Assembly (NCBI GenBank): GCA_965217625.1 | Contig: OZ244557.1 | Location: 1 to 64,000 of the forward strand | DNA: 64,000 nt | Direction: 5' to 3' | From: TK10-74A sp965217625 | Lineage (GTDB): Bacteria; Chloroflexota; Dehalococcoidia; Bin125 | Shown: piece after piece, positions 1 through 7,683 of the stretch | Numbering within the stretch: the stretch's first letter is position 1 | Layout of the letters: every line of letters begins with the position of its first letter | Program-made: the position numbers and the translations under genes | The notes under the pieces: model-generated | The model's database searches: none | What the model saw: the letters and a program-made list of their open reading frames with translations, nothing else | Told to the model about the DNA's origin: nothing

Positions 1-193
1 GGCCCTCTTCGGCTCGGTGCACACCGCGCCGCTCTCCGACTTCCAGTCCGACGCTCCGCTCATCGAGTGCATGCGTGATGGCGCGCGAGTCGCGACGGTC
101 GCGGTTGACCGCTCCGATGCGAAGATCACCGTCCGCAATATCCGGCTGTCGGCGTGTGTCGTGCACGCTGAGTGGACCAGGACGGCCCGATGA
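1..193 (+). CDS. 3' end of an unidentified gene (truncated by window start)
   Basis: An open frame enters from the window edge (codons in phase with base 2) and stops at TGA 191-193, giving about 63 residues. The segment alternates hydrophobic and polar residues (APLIECMRDGARVATVAVD, then ITVRNIRL), which looks like beta-strands of a small C-terminal domain. Codon third positions are less GC-biased than in the following genes. I do not recognise the family. It ends 78 bp before the DUF3500 gene on the same strand. Confidence 0.45.
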   Translation, partial: ALFGSVHTAPLSDFQSDAPLIECMRDGARVATVAVDRSDAKITVRNIRLSACVVHAEWTRTAR

Positions 194-271
194 GCGACAG
201 GAAGCTGGGCCGTCCACCGCACCCGCCGCCTCCCTATACTCCCCACAACCACCGACCCCCAGGAGCCCGCC

Positions 272-1378
272 ATGCCCACCGACCCCTCCCTGCCCGACCG
301 CATGGCCGACGTCGCCGCGGAGTTCCTGGCCGCCCTCGACGGCCGGGGCCGCGCTACCGCCCAGCTGCCCTTCACCGACGAGGACGAGCGCACGCGCTGG
401 TTCTACACGCCCGTCCTGCGCGCCGGCCTGCCCCTGCGCGACATGGACCCCGGCCAGCAGCGCCACGCCCACCGGCTGCTCGCGCTGGGGCTGTCGGCGC
501 CGGGCTACGTCACCGCCTCGACGATCATGGGGCTGGAGAACACGCTCGACGCCGAGGAGGGCTTCATCCGCGACTGGTACTCCGGCCGCGGCCGCGACCC
601 GCAGATGTACTACCTGAGCGTCTTCGGCGAGCCCGGCGCCGCGACCTGGGGCTGGCGCTTCGAGGGCCACCACGTGAGCGTCCACTACACGATCGTCGAC
701 GGCGTCATCGCGACCCCGACGCCGCTGTTCTTCGGGGCCGACCCGGCCGAGTCGGCGCTGCTCGGCGCCGGCGCGCTGCGCCCACTCGCCGGCGCGACCG
801 ACCTCGCCCGCGAGGTGATGCACGCCCTCGACGAGGAGCAGCGCGCCGCCGCCACCATCTCCCCGATCGCCCCGCACGACATCATGCTCACGAACCACTC
901 CCGCATCGAGGACGGGCTGCTGCCCCGGCCGACCTTCGCGATGATGGACGGCGAGGTCACCGCCGAGCGCCTGCGCCGCGACGAGGAAGCGCGCCGCGCC
1001 ATGGGCCTCACCCCCGAACTCGAGGACGCCCTCGTCTACCGGGCGCAGCCGCGCGGCCTGCCCGTCGCGGGCATGACGCTGGCCCAGCGCGACATCGTCG
1101 AGGAGCTGATCGGCCAGTACGTCGGCCGCCTGCCCGACGAGCTCGCCGCCATCGAGTCGGCCCGCCTCGACGGCGACGCCATCGACGCCGTCCACTTCGG
1201 CTGGGCCGGCGAGCTCGAGCCCCGCCGTCCGCACTACTACCGGCTGCACGCGCCGCGCTTTCTCGTCGAGTACGACTGCGTGCAGCGCGGCGCCAACCAC
1301 ATTCACTCCGTCTGGCGCGACCCCGAGGCCGACTTCGGCCGCGACGTGCTCGCCCGTCACTATGCTGCCGCCCACTGA
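272..1378 (+). CDS. DUF3500 domain-containing protein
   Basis: A 368-residue protein that fits DUF3500 over nearly its whole length: an early R-W-F-Y-T-P motif followed by RAGLPL and DMDPGQQ, then a LENTLDAEE segment, then WGWRFEGHHVS and FFGADPAE blocks. The histidine and acidic residues of the GHHVS region are the likely functional core, but the reaction of the family is unknown to me. There is no signal peptide, so it is probably cytoplasmic. The ATG is preceded by an AGGAG site 6-10 nt upstream, which fixes the start. It stands alone, about 100 bp before the next gene on the same strand. Confidence 0.85.
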   Translation: MPTDPSLPDRMADVAAEFLAALDGRGRATAQLPFTDEDERTRWFYTPVLRAGLPLRDMDPGQQRHAHRLLALGLSAPGYVTASTIMGLENTLDAEEGFIRDWYSGRGRDPQMYYLSVFGEPGAATWGWRFEGHHVSVHYTIVDGVIATPTPLFFGADPAESALLGAGALRPLAGATDLAREVMHALDEEQRAAATISPIAPHDIMLTNHSRIEDGLLPRPTFAMMDGEVTAERLRRDEEARRAMGLTPELEDALVYRAQPRGLPVAGMTLAQRDIVEELIGQYVGRLPDELAAIESARLDGDAIDAVHFGWAGELEPRRPHYYRLHAPRFLVEYDCVQRGANHIHSVWRDPEADFGRDVLARHYAAAH

Positions 1379-1484
1379 GTTTCGTCACACTGAGGCGGCT
1401 GCTTCACACTGAGGCAATCCGATCCCGATTGCGGCGCGTTAGACTGGACGTGACGGGGTGGCGGCCGCACGGAGGGATACGCGC

Positions 1485-3044
1485 GTGCCTCGCAACCTGA
1501 TCCGATCGCATCTCCTTATTGTTCTCTGCATCGCGCTGCTCGCCGCCGCGTCCGTCATGGTCGCCTGTAGCGGCGACGACGACGCCCCGGAGCCCCCGGC
1601 CCCGCCCGCCGCCGCCGAACAGTCGGCGGACGCCGATGACGCCGACGATGCCGACGCCGACGACGAGGGCGCCGCCGAGCCCGAGCAGCGCGCCGTCGCT
1701 GAGGACCAGGCCGACGAACAGGCCCAGGCCGACGAACAAGCCGCCGAGCAGGCCGATGAACCGGCCGAGGAGGACGCGGCCGAGCAAGCGGAGGACGACG
1801 CCGCCGAGCAGGTGGCGGAGGAAGACACCGCTGAGGAACAGGCCGCCGAGCAGGCCGAGGAACAGGCCGCCGAGCAGGCCGAGGAACAGGCTGCCGAGCA
1901 GGCCGAGGAACAAGCCACTGAGCAGGCCGAGGAGCAGGCCGAGGAGCAGGCCGAGGAGCAGGCCGAGGAGCAGGCCACCGAGCAGGCCTCCGAGCAGGCC
2001 GAGGAACAACCCGTCGCCGGACTGGCCGAGGACGAGGACGAGGCCGTTGAGGAGGAGGATCCGCCCGACGACGTCGCCGAAGAAGAGGTGGCCGACGAGG
2101 TCAAGGACGACGAACCGCTCATCACGGGCCCGCTCGGTGACTACGCCCCCGTCGACGACTTCCGCTTCCAGGCGGTCGTCACGCTCGACATCACGCCCAA
2201 CACCTCCGGCGGCGACACCGAGATGCTGATGTCCCTCGGCGACATAACGGTAGAGGGCGTGTACCTCGCCTCCGGCGACCACGAGATCGCCATCAAGCTC
2301 GGCGACTCCGCGTTCCTGCCGCCCATGGGCATCGTCAGCATCGGCGACACCGTCTACACCAACCTCGGCTTCGGCTGGGAATCGGCGCAGGGCAGCACCG
2401 GCGCCCTGGTCGACGGCATCGCCGGCGACCTGCTGGGCATCGGCGGCCTCGTGGGCGGCCTCGACCTCCAGGGCCTGATCGCCGGCGGCGACCTCGGCAT
2501 CCTCCTGACGCTGCTCCCGTACGAGACGTGGGAGGACGGCGGCGCCGAGACGCTCGACTCGGGCCCCGCCCGCATCTACTCGACCCGCCACGACGACCTC
2601 GCCGGCTTCTTCGAGAGCTTCGCCGGGGCCCTGCTCGGGGGCATCGCCGGCGGCATGGACGGGGGAGCGCTCCCGGACAACGGCGCGGCGCTCCCGGCGG
2701 ACGCCGTGGCGATCCCGCCGGAGCTGCTGGCCGAACTTGGCGAGCTCGACTCGGTTGAAATCAGCCTCTGGATCGACGAGGCCACCGGCATCGTCGCCCG
2801 GCTCGACCTGGCCATCGACGGGCTGGTCCTCAAGGGATTCGGCGGCCCCGGCGCCGACCTCTCCATCGGGGCCCTCTCGATCGTGCTCGACACCTCGCCC
2901 GAGTTCGGCCTCGTGACCAGCCTCGTCCTGGACCTGCAGGGCCTCGACATCCCCGGCCCGGAGGGGATGAGCGGCGGCGTCGCCATCACGCTCGAAGTCA
3001 CCGACGTCAACTCCGGCGCGGTCGTCATCGAGCCGCCGATCTAG
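1485..3044 (+). CDS. Lipoprotein with acidic EQAEEQ repeat stalk and LppX/LolA-like outer domain
   Basis: I chose the GTG at 1485 (519 aa) because GGAGGG lies 8 nt upstream; an upstream in-frame GTG at 1458 has no such site. Residues 5-27 form a hydrophobic signal ending in MVAC, a lipobox-like motif with Cys28. Residues about 35-210 are extremely acidic and Gln-rich, built of imperfect EQAEEQA units, probably an extended or coiled stalk. The remaining 300 residues are globular, rich in beta-strand and Gly (GDITVEGVYL, DSVEISLWIDEATG, VVTLDITPN) and resemble LppX/LprG/LolA-type lipid-binding lipoproteins; that resemblance is inference. It should sit on the outer face of the membrane. A TAGACT hexamer at 1440-1445 may be its -10. 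Confidence 0.8.
   Translation: MPRNLIRSHLLIVLCIALLAAASVMVACSGDDDAPEPPAPPAAAEQSADADDADDADADDEGAAEPEQRAVAEDQADEQAQADEQAAEQADEPAEEDAAEQAEDDAAEQVAEEDTAEEQAAEQAEEQAAEQAEEQAAEQAEEQATEQAEEQAEEQAEEQAEEQATEQASEQAEEQPVAGLAEDEDEAVEEEDPPDDVAEEEVADEVKDDEPLITGPLGDYAPVDDFRFQAVVTLDITPNTSGGDTEMLMSLGDITVEGVYLASGDHEIAIKLGDSAFLPPMGIVSIGDTVYTNLGFGWESAQGSTGALVDGIAGDLLGIGGLVGGLDLQGLIAGGDLGILLTLLPYETWEDGGAETLDSGPARIYSTRHDDLAGFFESFAGALLGGIAGGMDGGALPDNGAALPADAVAIPPELLAELGELDSVEISLWIDEATGIVARLDLAIDGLVLKGFGGPGADLSIGALSIVLDTSPEFGLVTSLVLDLQGLDIPGPEGMSGGVAITLEVTDVNSGAVVIEPPI
1680..2015 (+). repeat. In-frame tandem repeat encoding EQAEEQA units
   Basis: Imperfect 12- and 24-bp units (gaggarcaggcc, gccgagcaggcc) repeat through the lipoprotein gene. 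Near-identical copies between 1840 and 1990 point to recent slippage or unequal exchange. Confidence 0.85.
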
Positions 3045-3078
3045 GCGCCCCGGCGCGACGGCCCAGCACGGAGACGCC

Positions 3079-4593
3079 GTGTCCGACAGCATCCGCCGCC
3101 TGCTCGACGCTGCCGACCCCGCCGCCCCGGCCCTCGGCGCGCCCGATCGGGCCGACCTCGCCTACGCCGACCTGCGCGCCCTGATCGACCGCAGCGTCGC
3201 CGACCTCAACGGCTTCGGCATCGGCCGCGGCGACGCCGTCGCCATCGTGCTGCCCAACGGTCCCGAGATGGCCGCCGCCTTCCTCGGCGTCGCCTGCGCC
3301 GCGACGGCCGCCCCACTCAACCCCGCCTACCGCCCCGACGAGTTCGAGTTCTACCTGGCCGACCTCGAGGCCCGCGCCGTCGTCGTGCAGGCCGGCCACG
3401 ACTCCCCCGTCCGCGGCGTCGCCGGCCTGCTCGGCCTGCCGCTGATCGAGCTGGAGCCCCGGCCCGGCGGCCCCGCCGGCGACTTCCGCCTGCGCTCCGA
3501 TCTGCGCGCCACGGCGGCCCGGCCCGGCCCGGCCGAGCCCGGCGACGTCGCGCTCGTGCTGCACACCTCCGGCACGACCTCGCGGCCCAAGATCGTGCCG
3601 CTCAGCCATCGCAACGTCTGCGCCTCGGCGCGGCACATCGGCGACACGCTCGCCCTCGGCCGCGACGACCGCTGCCTCAACGTCATGCCGCTGTTCCACA
3701 TCCACGGCCTGATCGCGGCCGTGCTTGCCAGCGTGGCCGCGGGCGGCAGCGTCGTCTGCGCGCCGGGCTTCAACGCGCTGCGCTTCTTCGCCTGGCTGGG
3801 GGCCGCCCGGCCCAGCTGGTACAGCGCCGTGCCGACCATGCATCAGGCCATCCTGACGCGCGCCTCGCGTAACGCCGCCGCCCTCGGCGAGGCCCGCCTG
3901 CGCTTCATCCGCTCCTCCTCCGCCTCGCTGCCCCCCTCCGTCATGGCCGACCTCGAAGCGGCCTTCGGGGCGCCCGTGATCGAGTCGTACGGCATGACCG
4001 AGGCCGCCCACCAGATGACCTCGAACCCCCTGCCGCCGCGACCGCGCAAGCCGGGCAGCGTCGGCGTCGCGGCGGGCCCCGAGGTCGCGATCATGGACGC
4101 CGCCGGCGCCTTGCTCCCCCTCGGCGCGACCGGCGAGATCGTGATCCGCGGCCCCAACGTCACGACCGGCTACGCCCGCAACCCCGCCGCCAACGCCACG
4201 GCCTACCACGACGGCTGGTTCCGCACCGGCGACCAGGGCCTCTTCGACGGCGACGGCTACCTGCGCATCACGGGCCGCCTCAAGGAGATCATCAACCGCG
4301 GCGGCGAGAAGATCAGCCCCCGCGAGATCGACGAGGTGCTGCTGGCCCACCCCGACGTTGCGCAGGCGGTCGCCTTCGCGGTCCCCCACGACGCCCTCGG
4401 CGAGGAGGTCGCCGCCGCCGTCGTGCTGCGCCCCGGCGCGACCGCTACGCCCCGCGACATCCGCGCGCACGCCGCCGCGCGCGTCGCCCCCTTCAAGGTG
4501 CCCCGCACCGTCCTCATCGTCGACGAGATCCCCAAGGGGCCGACCGGCAAGCTGCAGCGCATCGGCTTGGCCGCGAAGCTCGGCCTGGCGTGA
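3079..4593 (+). CDS. Acyl-CoA synthetase (AMP-forming, ANL superfamily)
   Basis: A 504-residue adenylate-forming ligase that should activate a carboxylic acid with ATP and CoA. Visible motifs: the phosphate-binding loop TSGTTSRPK (residues 163-171), SYGMTEA (about 300), RTGDQG with the downstream hinge GRLKEIINRGGEKISP, and the C-terminal catalytic-lysine motif PTGKLQR. The length is that of short-chain FadD, oxalyl-CoA and CoA-ligase members, so the substrate cannot be named. GTG start at 3079 with GGAG upstream. Its stop overlaps the GTG of the next gene (GTGA), so the two are translationally coupled, suggesting that the reductase acts on a related acid or acyl compound. Confidence 0.92.
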   Translation: MSDSIRRLLDAADPAAPALGAPDRADLAYADLRALIDRSVADLNGFGIGRGDAVAIVLPNGPEMAAAFLGVACAATAAPLNPAYRPDEFEFYLADLEARAVVVQAGHDSPVRGVAGLLGLPLIELEPRPGGPAGDFRLRSDLRATAARPGPAEPGDVALVLHTSGTTSRPKIVPLSHRNVCASARHIGDTLALGRDDRCLNVMPLFHIHGLIAAVLASVAAGGSVVCAPGFNALRFFAWLGAARPSWYSAVPTMHQAILTRASRNAAALGEARLRFIRSSSASLPPSVMADLEAAFGAPVIESYGMTEAAHQMTSNPLPPRPRKPGSVGVAAGPEVAIMDAAGALLPLGATGEIVIRGPNVTTGYARNPAANATAYHDGWFRTGDQGLFDGDGYLRITGRLKEIINRGGEKISPREIDEVLLAHPDVAQAVAFAVPHDALGEEVAAAVVLRPGATATPRDIRAHAAARVAPFKVPRTVLIVDEIPKGPTGKLQRIGLAAKLGLA

Positions 4594-5606
4594 CCCGCGT
4601 CGCGATCTACGGCGCGGGCGCGATCGGCGGCTACATCGGCGCGCTCCTGCATCGCGCCGGCGCCGATGTCACGCTCATTGCCCGCGGGCCGCACCTCGCC
4701 GCCATCCGCGACCACGGCCTGCGCCTCGACCTCGCCGACGAGACGCTCGTCGTCCATCCCCCCGCCAGCGACGACCCCGCCGACGCCGGCCAGCAGGACT
4801 ACGTCTTCGTCACCGTCAAGGCGCACGCCGCCCCCGCCCTCGCCGGGTCGATGCAGCCGATGCTGGGGCCCGAGACCGCCGTCGTCACTGCGATGAACGG
4901 CATCCCCTGGTGGTACTTCCACGGCCTCGACGGCCGCCACCGCGATCGCCGCTTGCCCCTGCTCGACCCCGGCGACATCCAGTGGCGCGGCATCGGCCCC
5001 GAGCGCGTCATCGGCTGCGTCGCCTGGCAGTCCGCTGCCATCGCCGCGCCCGGCCACATCGCGCACCTGCACGGCGACCGCCTCGCCCTCGGCGAGCCCC
5101 TCGGCCGGGAGCGCGACCAGACCCGCGTGCGGCGGCTCGCCGCGCTCCTCCGCGAGGCCGGCATCCGCGCCCCCGTCGCCCGCGACATCCGCACCGAGAT
5201 CTGGCTCAAGCTGTGGGGCAACCTGAGCTTCAACCCGGTCAGCGTCCTCACCGGCCTCACCCTCGAAGGCATCGCCCGCGACCCCGACGCCCGCGCCGTC
5301 GTCGCCGCCATGATGGAGGAGGGGCGCGCCGTCGCGACGGCCCTCGGCGTCCGCCTGCGCATGTCCCTCGACGAGCGCATCGCCGTCGCCGAGCGCGTCG
5401 GTCCGCACCGCACCAGCATGCTCCAGGACATCGAGTCGGGCCGCCCGATGGAGATCGACGCGCTGGTCGGTGTCGTCGCCGAGCTGGGCCGGGTCACGGG
5501 CGTCCCCACCCCCACCATCGACCACGTCCGCGCCCTCGTCGTCGCGCGGGCGCGCGCCGCCGGCTGCTACCCGGCCGCCGCGGCGCTTGAGTACCCGCCG
5601 GCCTGA
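4590..5606 (+). CDS. Ketopantoate reductase-family (ApbA/PanE) oxidoreductase
   Basis: A 338-residue NAD(P)H-dependent reductase. It opens with the Rossmann motif GAGAIGGYIG (residues 8-17); the family's central lysine is visible in TVKAHA, and a WLKLWGNLSFNPVSVL block with the Lys-Asn pair is typical of the C-terminal helical domain. ApbA members reduce 2-dehydropantoate, but many paralogues use other 2-oxo acids. Since this gene overlaps an acyl-CoA synthetase by 4 nt and a second paralogue lies at 9325-10329, a role in acid catabolism rather than coenzyme A synthesis is quite possible. Family assignment is secure; the substrate is not. Confidence 0.88.
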   Translation: MTRVAIYGAGAIGGYIGALLHRAGADVTLIARGPHLAAIRDHGLRLDLADETLVVHPPASDDPADAGQQDYVFVTVKAHAAPALAGSMQPMLGPETAVVTAMNGIPWWYFHGLDGRHRDRRLPLLDPGDIQWRGIGPERVIGCVAWQSAAIAAPGHIAHLHGDRLALGEPLGRERDQTRVRRLAALLREAGIRAPVARDIRTEIWLKLWGNLSFNPVSVLTGLTLEGIARDPDARAVVAAMMEEGRAVATALGVRLRMSLDERIAVAERVGPHRTSMLQDIESGRPMEIDALVGVVAELGRVTGVPTPTIDHVRALVVARARAAGCYPAAAALEYPPA

Positions 5607-5642
5607 GCGCCGCGCTTCGGCGCGTAGATTCGGAGGCCCCCC

Positions 5643-5864
5643 ATGTGCCGCAGCATCAAGACCCTGCGCGACGCCGATCGCCCCATCGCCGACGCCGAGA
5701 TCGAGGCCGCCGCCCTGCAGTTCGTGCGCAAGGTCAGCGGCTACCGGGCGCCCTCGCGGCGCAACGCCCCCGCCTTCGACGCCGCCGTCACCGAGGTCGC
5801 CGGCGCCACCCGTCGGATGCTCGATCAACTCCGAGACAACGCGGTCGCTGCTGGCCGCGGTTGA
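5643..5864 (+). CDS. DUF2277 family small protein
   Basis: A 73-residue protein beginning MCRSIKTLR, the hallmark of DUF2277, followed by a helical segment (ADAEIEAAALQFVRKVSGYR) and a basic, Ala-rich end. The function of the family is unknown; its compact helical form and conserved basic residues would suit nucleic-acid or protein binding. ATG with GGAGG 6-10 nt upstream, and a TAGATT hexamer at 5624-5629 that may be the -10 element, so it probably has its own promoter although it lies 36 bp behind the reductase gene. Confidence 0.82.
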   Translation: MCRSIKTLRDADRPIADAEIEAAALQFVRKVSGYRAPSRRNAPAFDAAVTEVAGATRRMLDQLRDNAVAAGRG

Positions 5865-6303
5865 GCGCAGTCCGCGTCCGGCATCGCTATCGACCTCCGC
5901 TGCGACGCGTTCTGACCGTCGTCGGCCGTGACGGCCGCGGCGGCCGTCTGCTAAAGTGCTGGTGGAGCCGGGGACGTTACCCCCGACGATCCGGCAGGCC
6001 GCCTCCGATTAGCCTTGGCGGCCCGCAGGCGCCGCCCGAGGACGGGCGGCCCCGCCAGCGCCTCCGACGATGCCGCCGGGGGCGTTTTGGCGTCTGCCCC
6101 CCGGCGGCGCTCGCCTGCGCGCGCTCCGTGCAAGAGCCGCCGCGCTGCCGCCGCTCCGGGAACCCCCCGCGCCGCTGCCGCGTTGATCGTTAAGGCTGTG
6201 ATCGATCGGGCCGCCGAGGGCCGTCGCAGACGGGGCTGCCGCATGGCCCCTGCCGATCCGGCGACGTACCGTTGACGTAAGGCAGCCGGAGGGAGGATCG
6301 GGC
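5865..6303 (+). other. Gene-free, GC-rich leader region upstream of the sortase gene
   Basis: About 440 bp with no convincing coding sequence on either strand. It holds a TAAAGT hexamer near 5952 that could be a -10 element, several GC-rich inverted repeats including a perfect 11-bp one at 6072-6108, and a TTGACG close to the sortase start. It may be a long structured 5' leader or hold an RNA gene; I match it to no known RNA family. Confidence 0.4.
6072..6108. repeat. Perfect 11-bp inverted repeat (stem-loop)
   Basis: Arms at 6072-6082 (gccgccggggg) and 6098-6108 form an uninterrupted stem around a 15-nt loop that contains TTTT. No T-run follows on either side, so it is not a standard intrinsic terminator. 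Confidence 0.7.
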
Positions 6304-7215
6304 TTGGCGGAGGAAGATTCCAGGCCGGAATCCAGCGGCGTGGGGCGCACCCTGGCCTTGGGCGTCGCTGTCATCCTTGCGGCGAGCGTCTGCTTCTTGG
6401 CGGCCTTCTTCATCACGGCCGACCGGCTCGACGACGGCGCGACCGCCGGCGCGCCGTCGCAGGTCGCCCCGCGATCGGGTGTCGCGCCCGCCGACGACGA
6501 GGCCGGGAACGACGCCAGCGATCGCGCCGTGCCGATCAGCCCCGGCGCTCTCGCCGGCGCCCCCGAGCCGTCCCCCGGCGCCCCCGCCGCCGCGACCGCC
6601 GCCGGCGAGCTGTTCACCACCAGGGTGATGCCCGACTTCGACCCCGACACGCTGATCCACGGCGGCCCCGGCGAGCAGGGCGCCATCCTGGCCGGTCCCG
6701 GCATCGTCCGCAGCAGCGGCGCCGACCGCCGCACCGACTGGGAGCTGATCGTGCCCAGCGCCCAGATCCGCGCGTCCATCGCCAAAGTGGGCGTCACCCC
6801 GCGGAACCTGCTCGGCGCGCCCGACAACCCCGAGATCATCGGCTGGTGGGAGGATGGGCCCGCCCCCGGCGAGGACGGCAACGTGCTCATGGACGGCCAC
6901 CGCGACTACCGCGACATCTTCGAGAACGTCGGCTTCGGCGTCTGCTGGCTGCTCACCGAGACCCGCCCCGGCGACCTCATCATCGTGCGCGACATCAGCG
7001 ACGGCCGGGCCTACGTCTACACCGTGAGCGAGATCCACAGCGTCGATTGGGACGACCCCAGCGGCGATCGCTTCCTGCGCAGCAGCGACGACCCCATGCT
7101 CACGCTCGTCACCTGCGAGGGCGCCTTCGACGAAGAGAACCACAACTACTCGCAGCGGCGCGTCGTCGTCGCGGAGCTCAGCGACCGCGTCGCCCCGTCC
7201 GTCGGTGGTGGGTAG
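6304..7215 (+). CDS. Class D/E-type sortase (transpeptidase)
   Basis: A 303-residue membrane-anchored sortase. Residues about 15-35 are a single N-terminal membrane segment; a Pro/Ala/Gly-rich linker follows; the catalytic domain occupies the C-terminal 170 residues. The catalytic triad is visible: His in MDGHRDYRD, Cys in LVTCEG, Arg in YSQRRVVV. Sortases link sorting-signal proteins to the cell surface or to each other. The TTG start follows GGAGGGAGG; no other start fits better. It stands alone behind a long leader, and no substrate with an LPxTG-like motif is encoded nearby, so the target is unknown. Confidence 0.88.
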   Translation: MAEEDSRPESSGVGRTLALGVAVILAASVCFLAAFFITADRLDDGATAGAPSQVAPRSGVAPADDEAGNDASDRAVPISPGALAGAPEPSPGAPAAATAAGELFTTRVMPDFDPDTLIHGGPGEQGAILAGPGIVRSSGADRRTDWELIVPSAQIRASIAKVGVTPRNLLGAPDNPEIIGWWEDGPAPGEDGNVLMDGHRDYRDIFENVGFGVCWLLTETRPGDLIIVRDISDGRAYVYTVSEIHSVDWDDPSGDRFLRSSDDPMLTLVTCEGAFDEENHNYSQRRVVVAELSDRVAPSVGGG

Positions 7216-7287
7216 CCGCGCCGCCTTCGATTGCCGGCGGTGTCACATGGCGTAGGCTGTTGACGTCCGGCAGAGGGTGAGACCGAG

Positions 7288-7674
7288 ATGACAACCGCCG
7301 ATCTCGTCGAAGTCGCCGACTACCTGGCCCAGTCCCGGGCGTTCTTGACCCAGGCCCGTGAGCACCTCGCCGCCGGACGTCTGCATAAGGCCTCGGCGAA
7401 GGGCTGGGGCGCTGCCGCGCATATGGCGAAGGCGGTCGCCGCTGCCCAAGGCTGGGAGTACGACGCGCACGACGGCTTCAGCGTCGTGATTGACCAAGCC
7501 CGTCGTCTGACAGGCGACGACCGCCTGGGGGGCATGCGGGGCATCGCCAACGAGTTGCACGGCAACTACTACCGGCGCAAACGGCACCTCAACGCCGAGC
7601 TAATCGGTCAGGACATCGAGAGCGTGGCGGAGCTGCTGGGAATCCTCGCCCCGCTGACGTCGCCGTCCCGGTAG
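7288..7674 (+). CDS. PaREP1-family HEPN-like protein (copy A)
   Basis: A 128-residue all-helical protein with the PaREP1/HEPN-like signature: ASAKGWGAAAHMAKAVAAAQGW around residues 35-56, then a GMRGIANELHGNYY block near residue 90. Family members are small helical proteins, often in toxin or nucleotidyltransferase contexts, but no partner gene is adjacent. Copy B (10399-10785) is about 75% identical and shares even the leader, including the GGTGAGACCGAG box directly before the ATG and the first 10 residues, so the pair arose by duplication. A TAGGCT hexamer at 7253-7258 may be the -10 element. Confidence 0.75.
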   Translation: MTTADLVEVADYLAQSRAFLTQAREHLAAGRLHKASAKGWGAAAHMAKAVAAAQGWEYDAHDGFSVVIDQARRLTGDDRLGGMRGIANELHGNYYRRKRHLNAELIGQDIESVAELLGILAPLTSPSR

Positions 7675-7683
7675 CGCCGATCG

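Noticed and set aside
1404..3092. Long antisense frame (562 codons) with Leu/Gly repeats opposite the lipoprotein gene
   Set aside because: It is the mirror of the EQAEEQ repeats; no start signal, and the plus strand has signal peptide, lipobox and ribosome site.
3025..4470. Long antisense frame opposite the acyl-CoA synthetase
   Set aside because: High-GC shadow with Gly/Ala/Arg-rich sequence and no family motif.
5865..6303. RNase P, tmRNA, SRP or cobalamin-riboswitch in the sortase leader
   Set aside because: None of the conserved cores of these RNAs (for example GAGGAAAGUCC of RNase P) is present.
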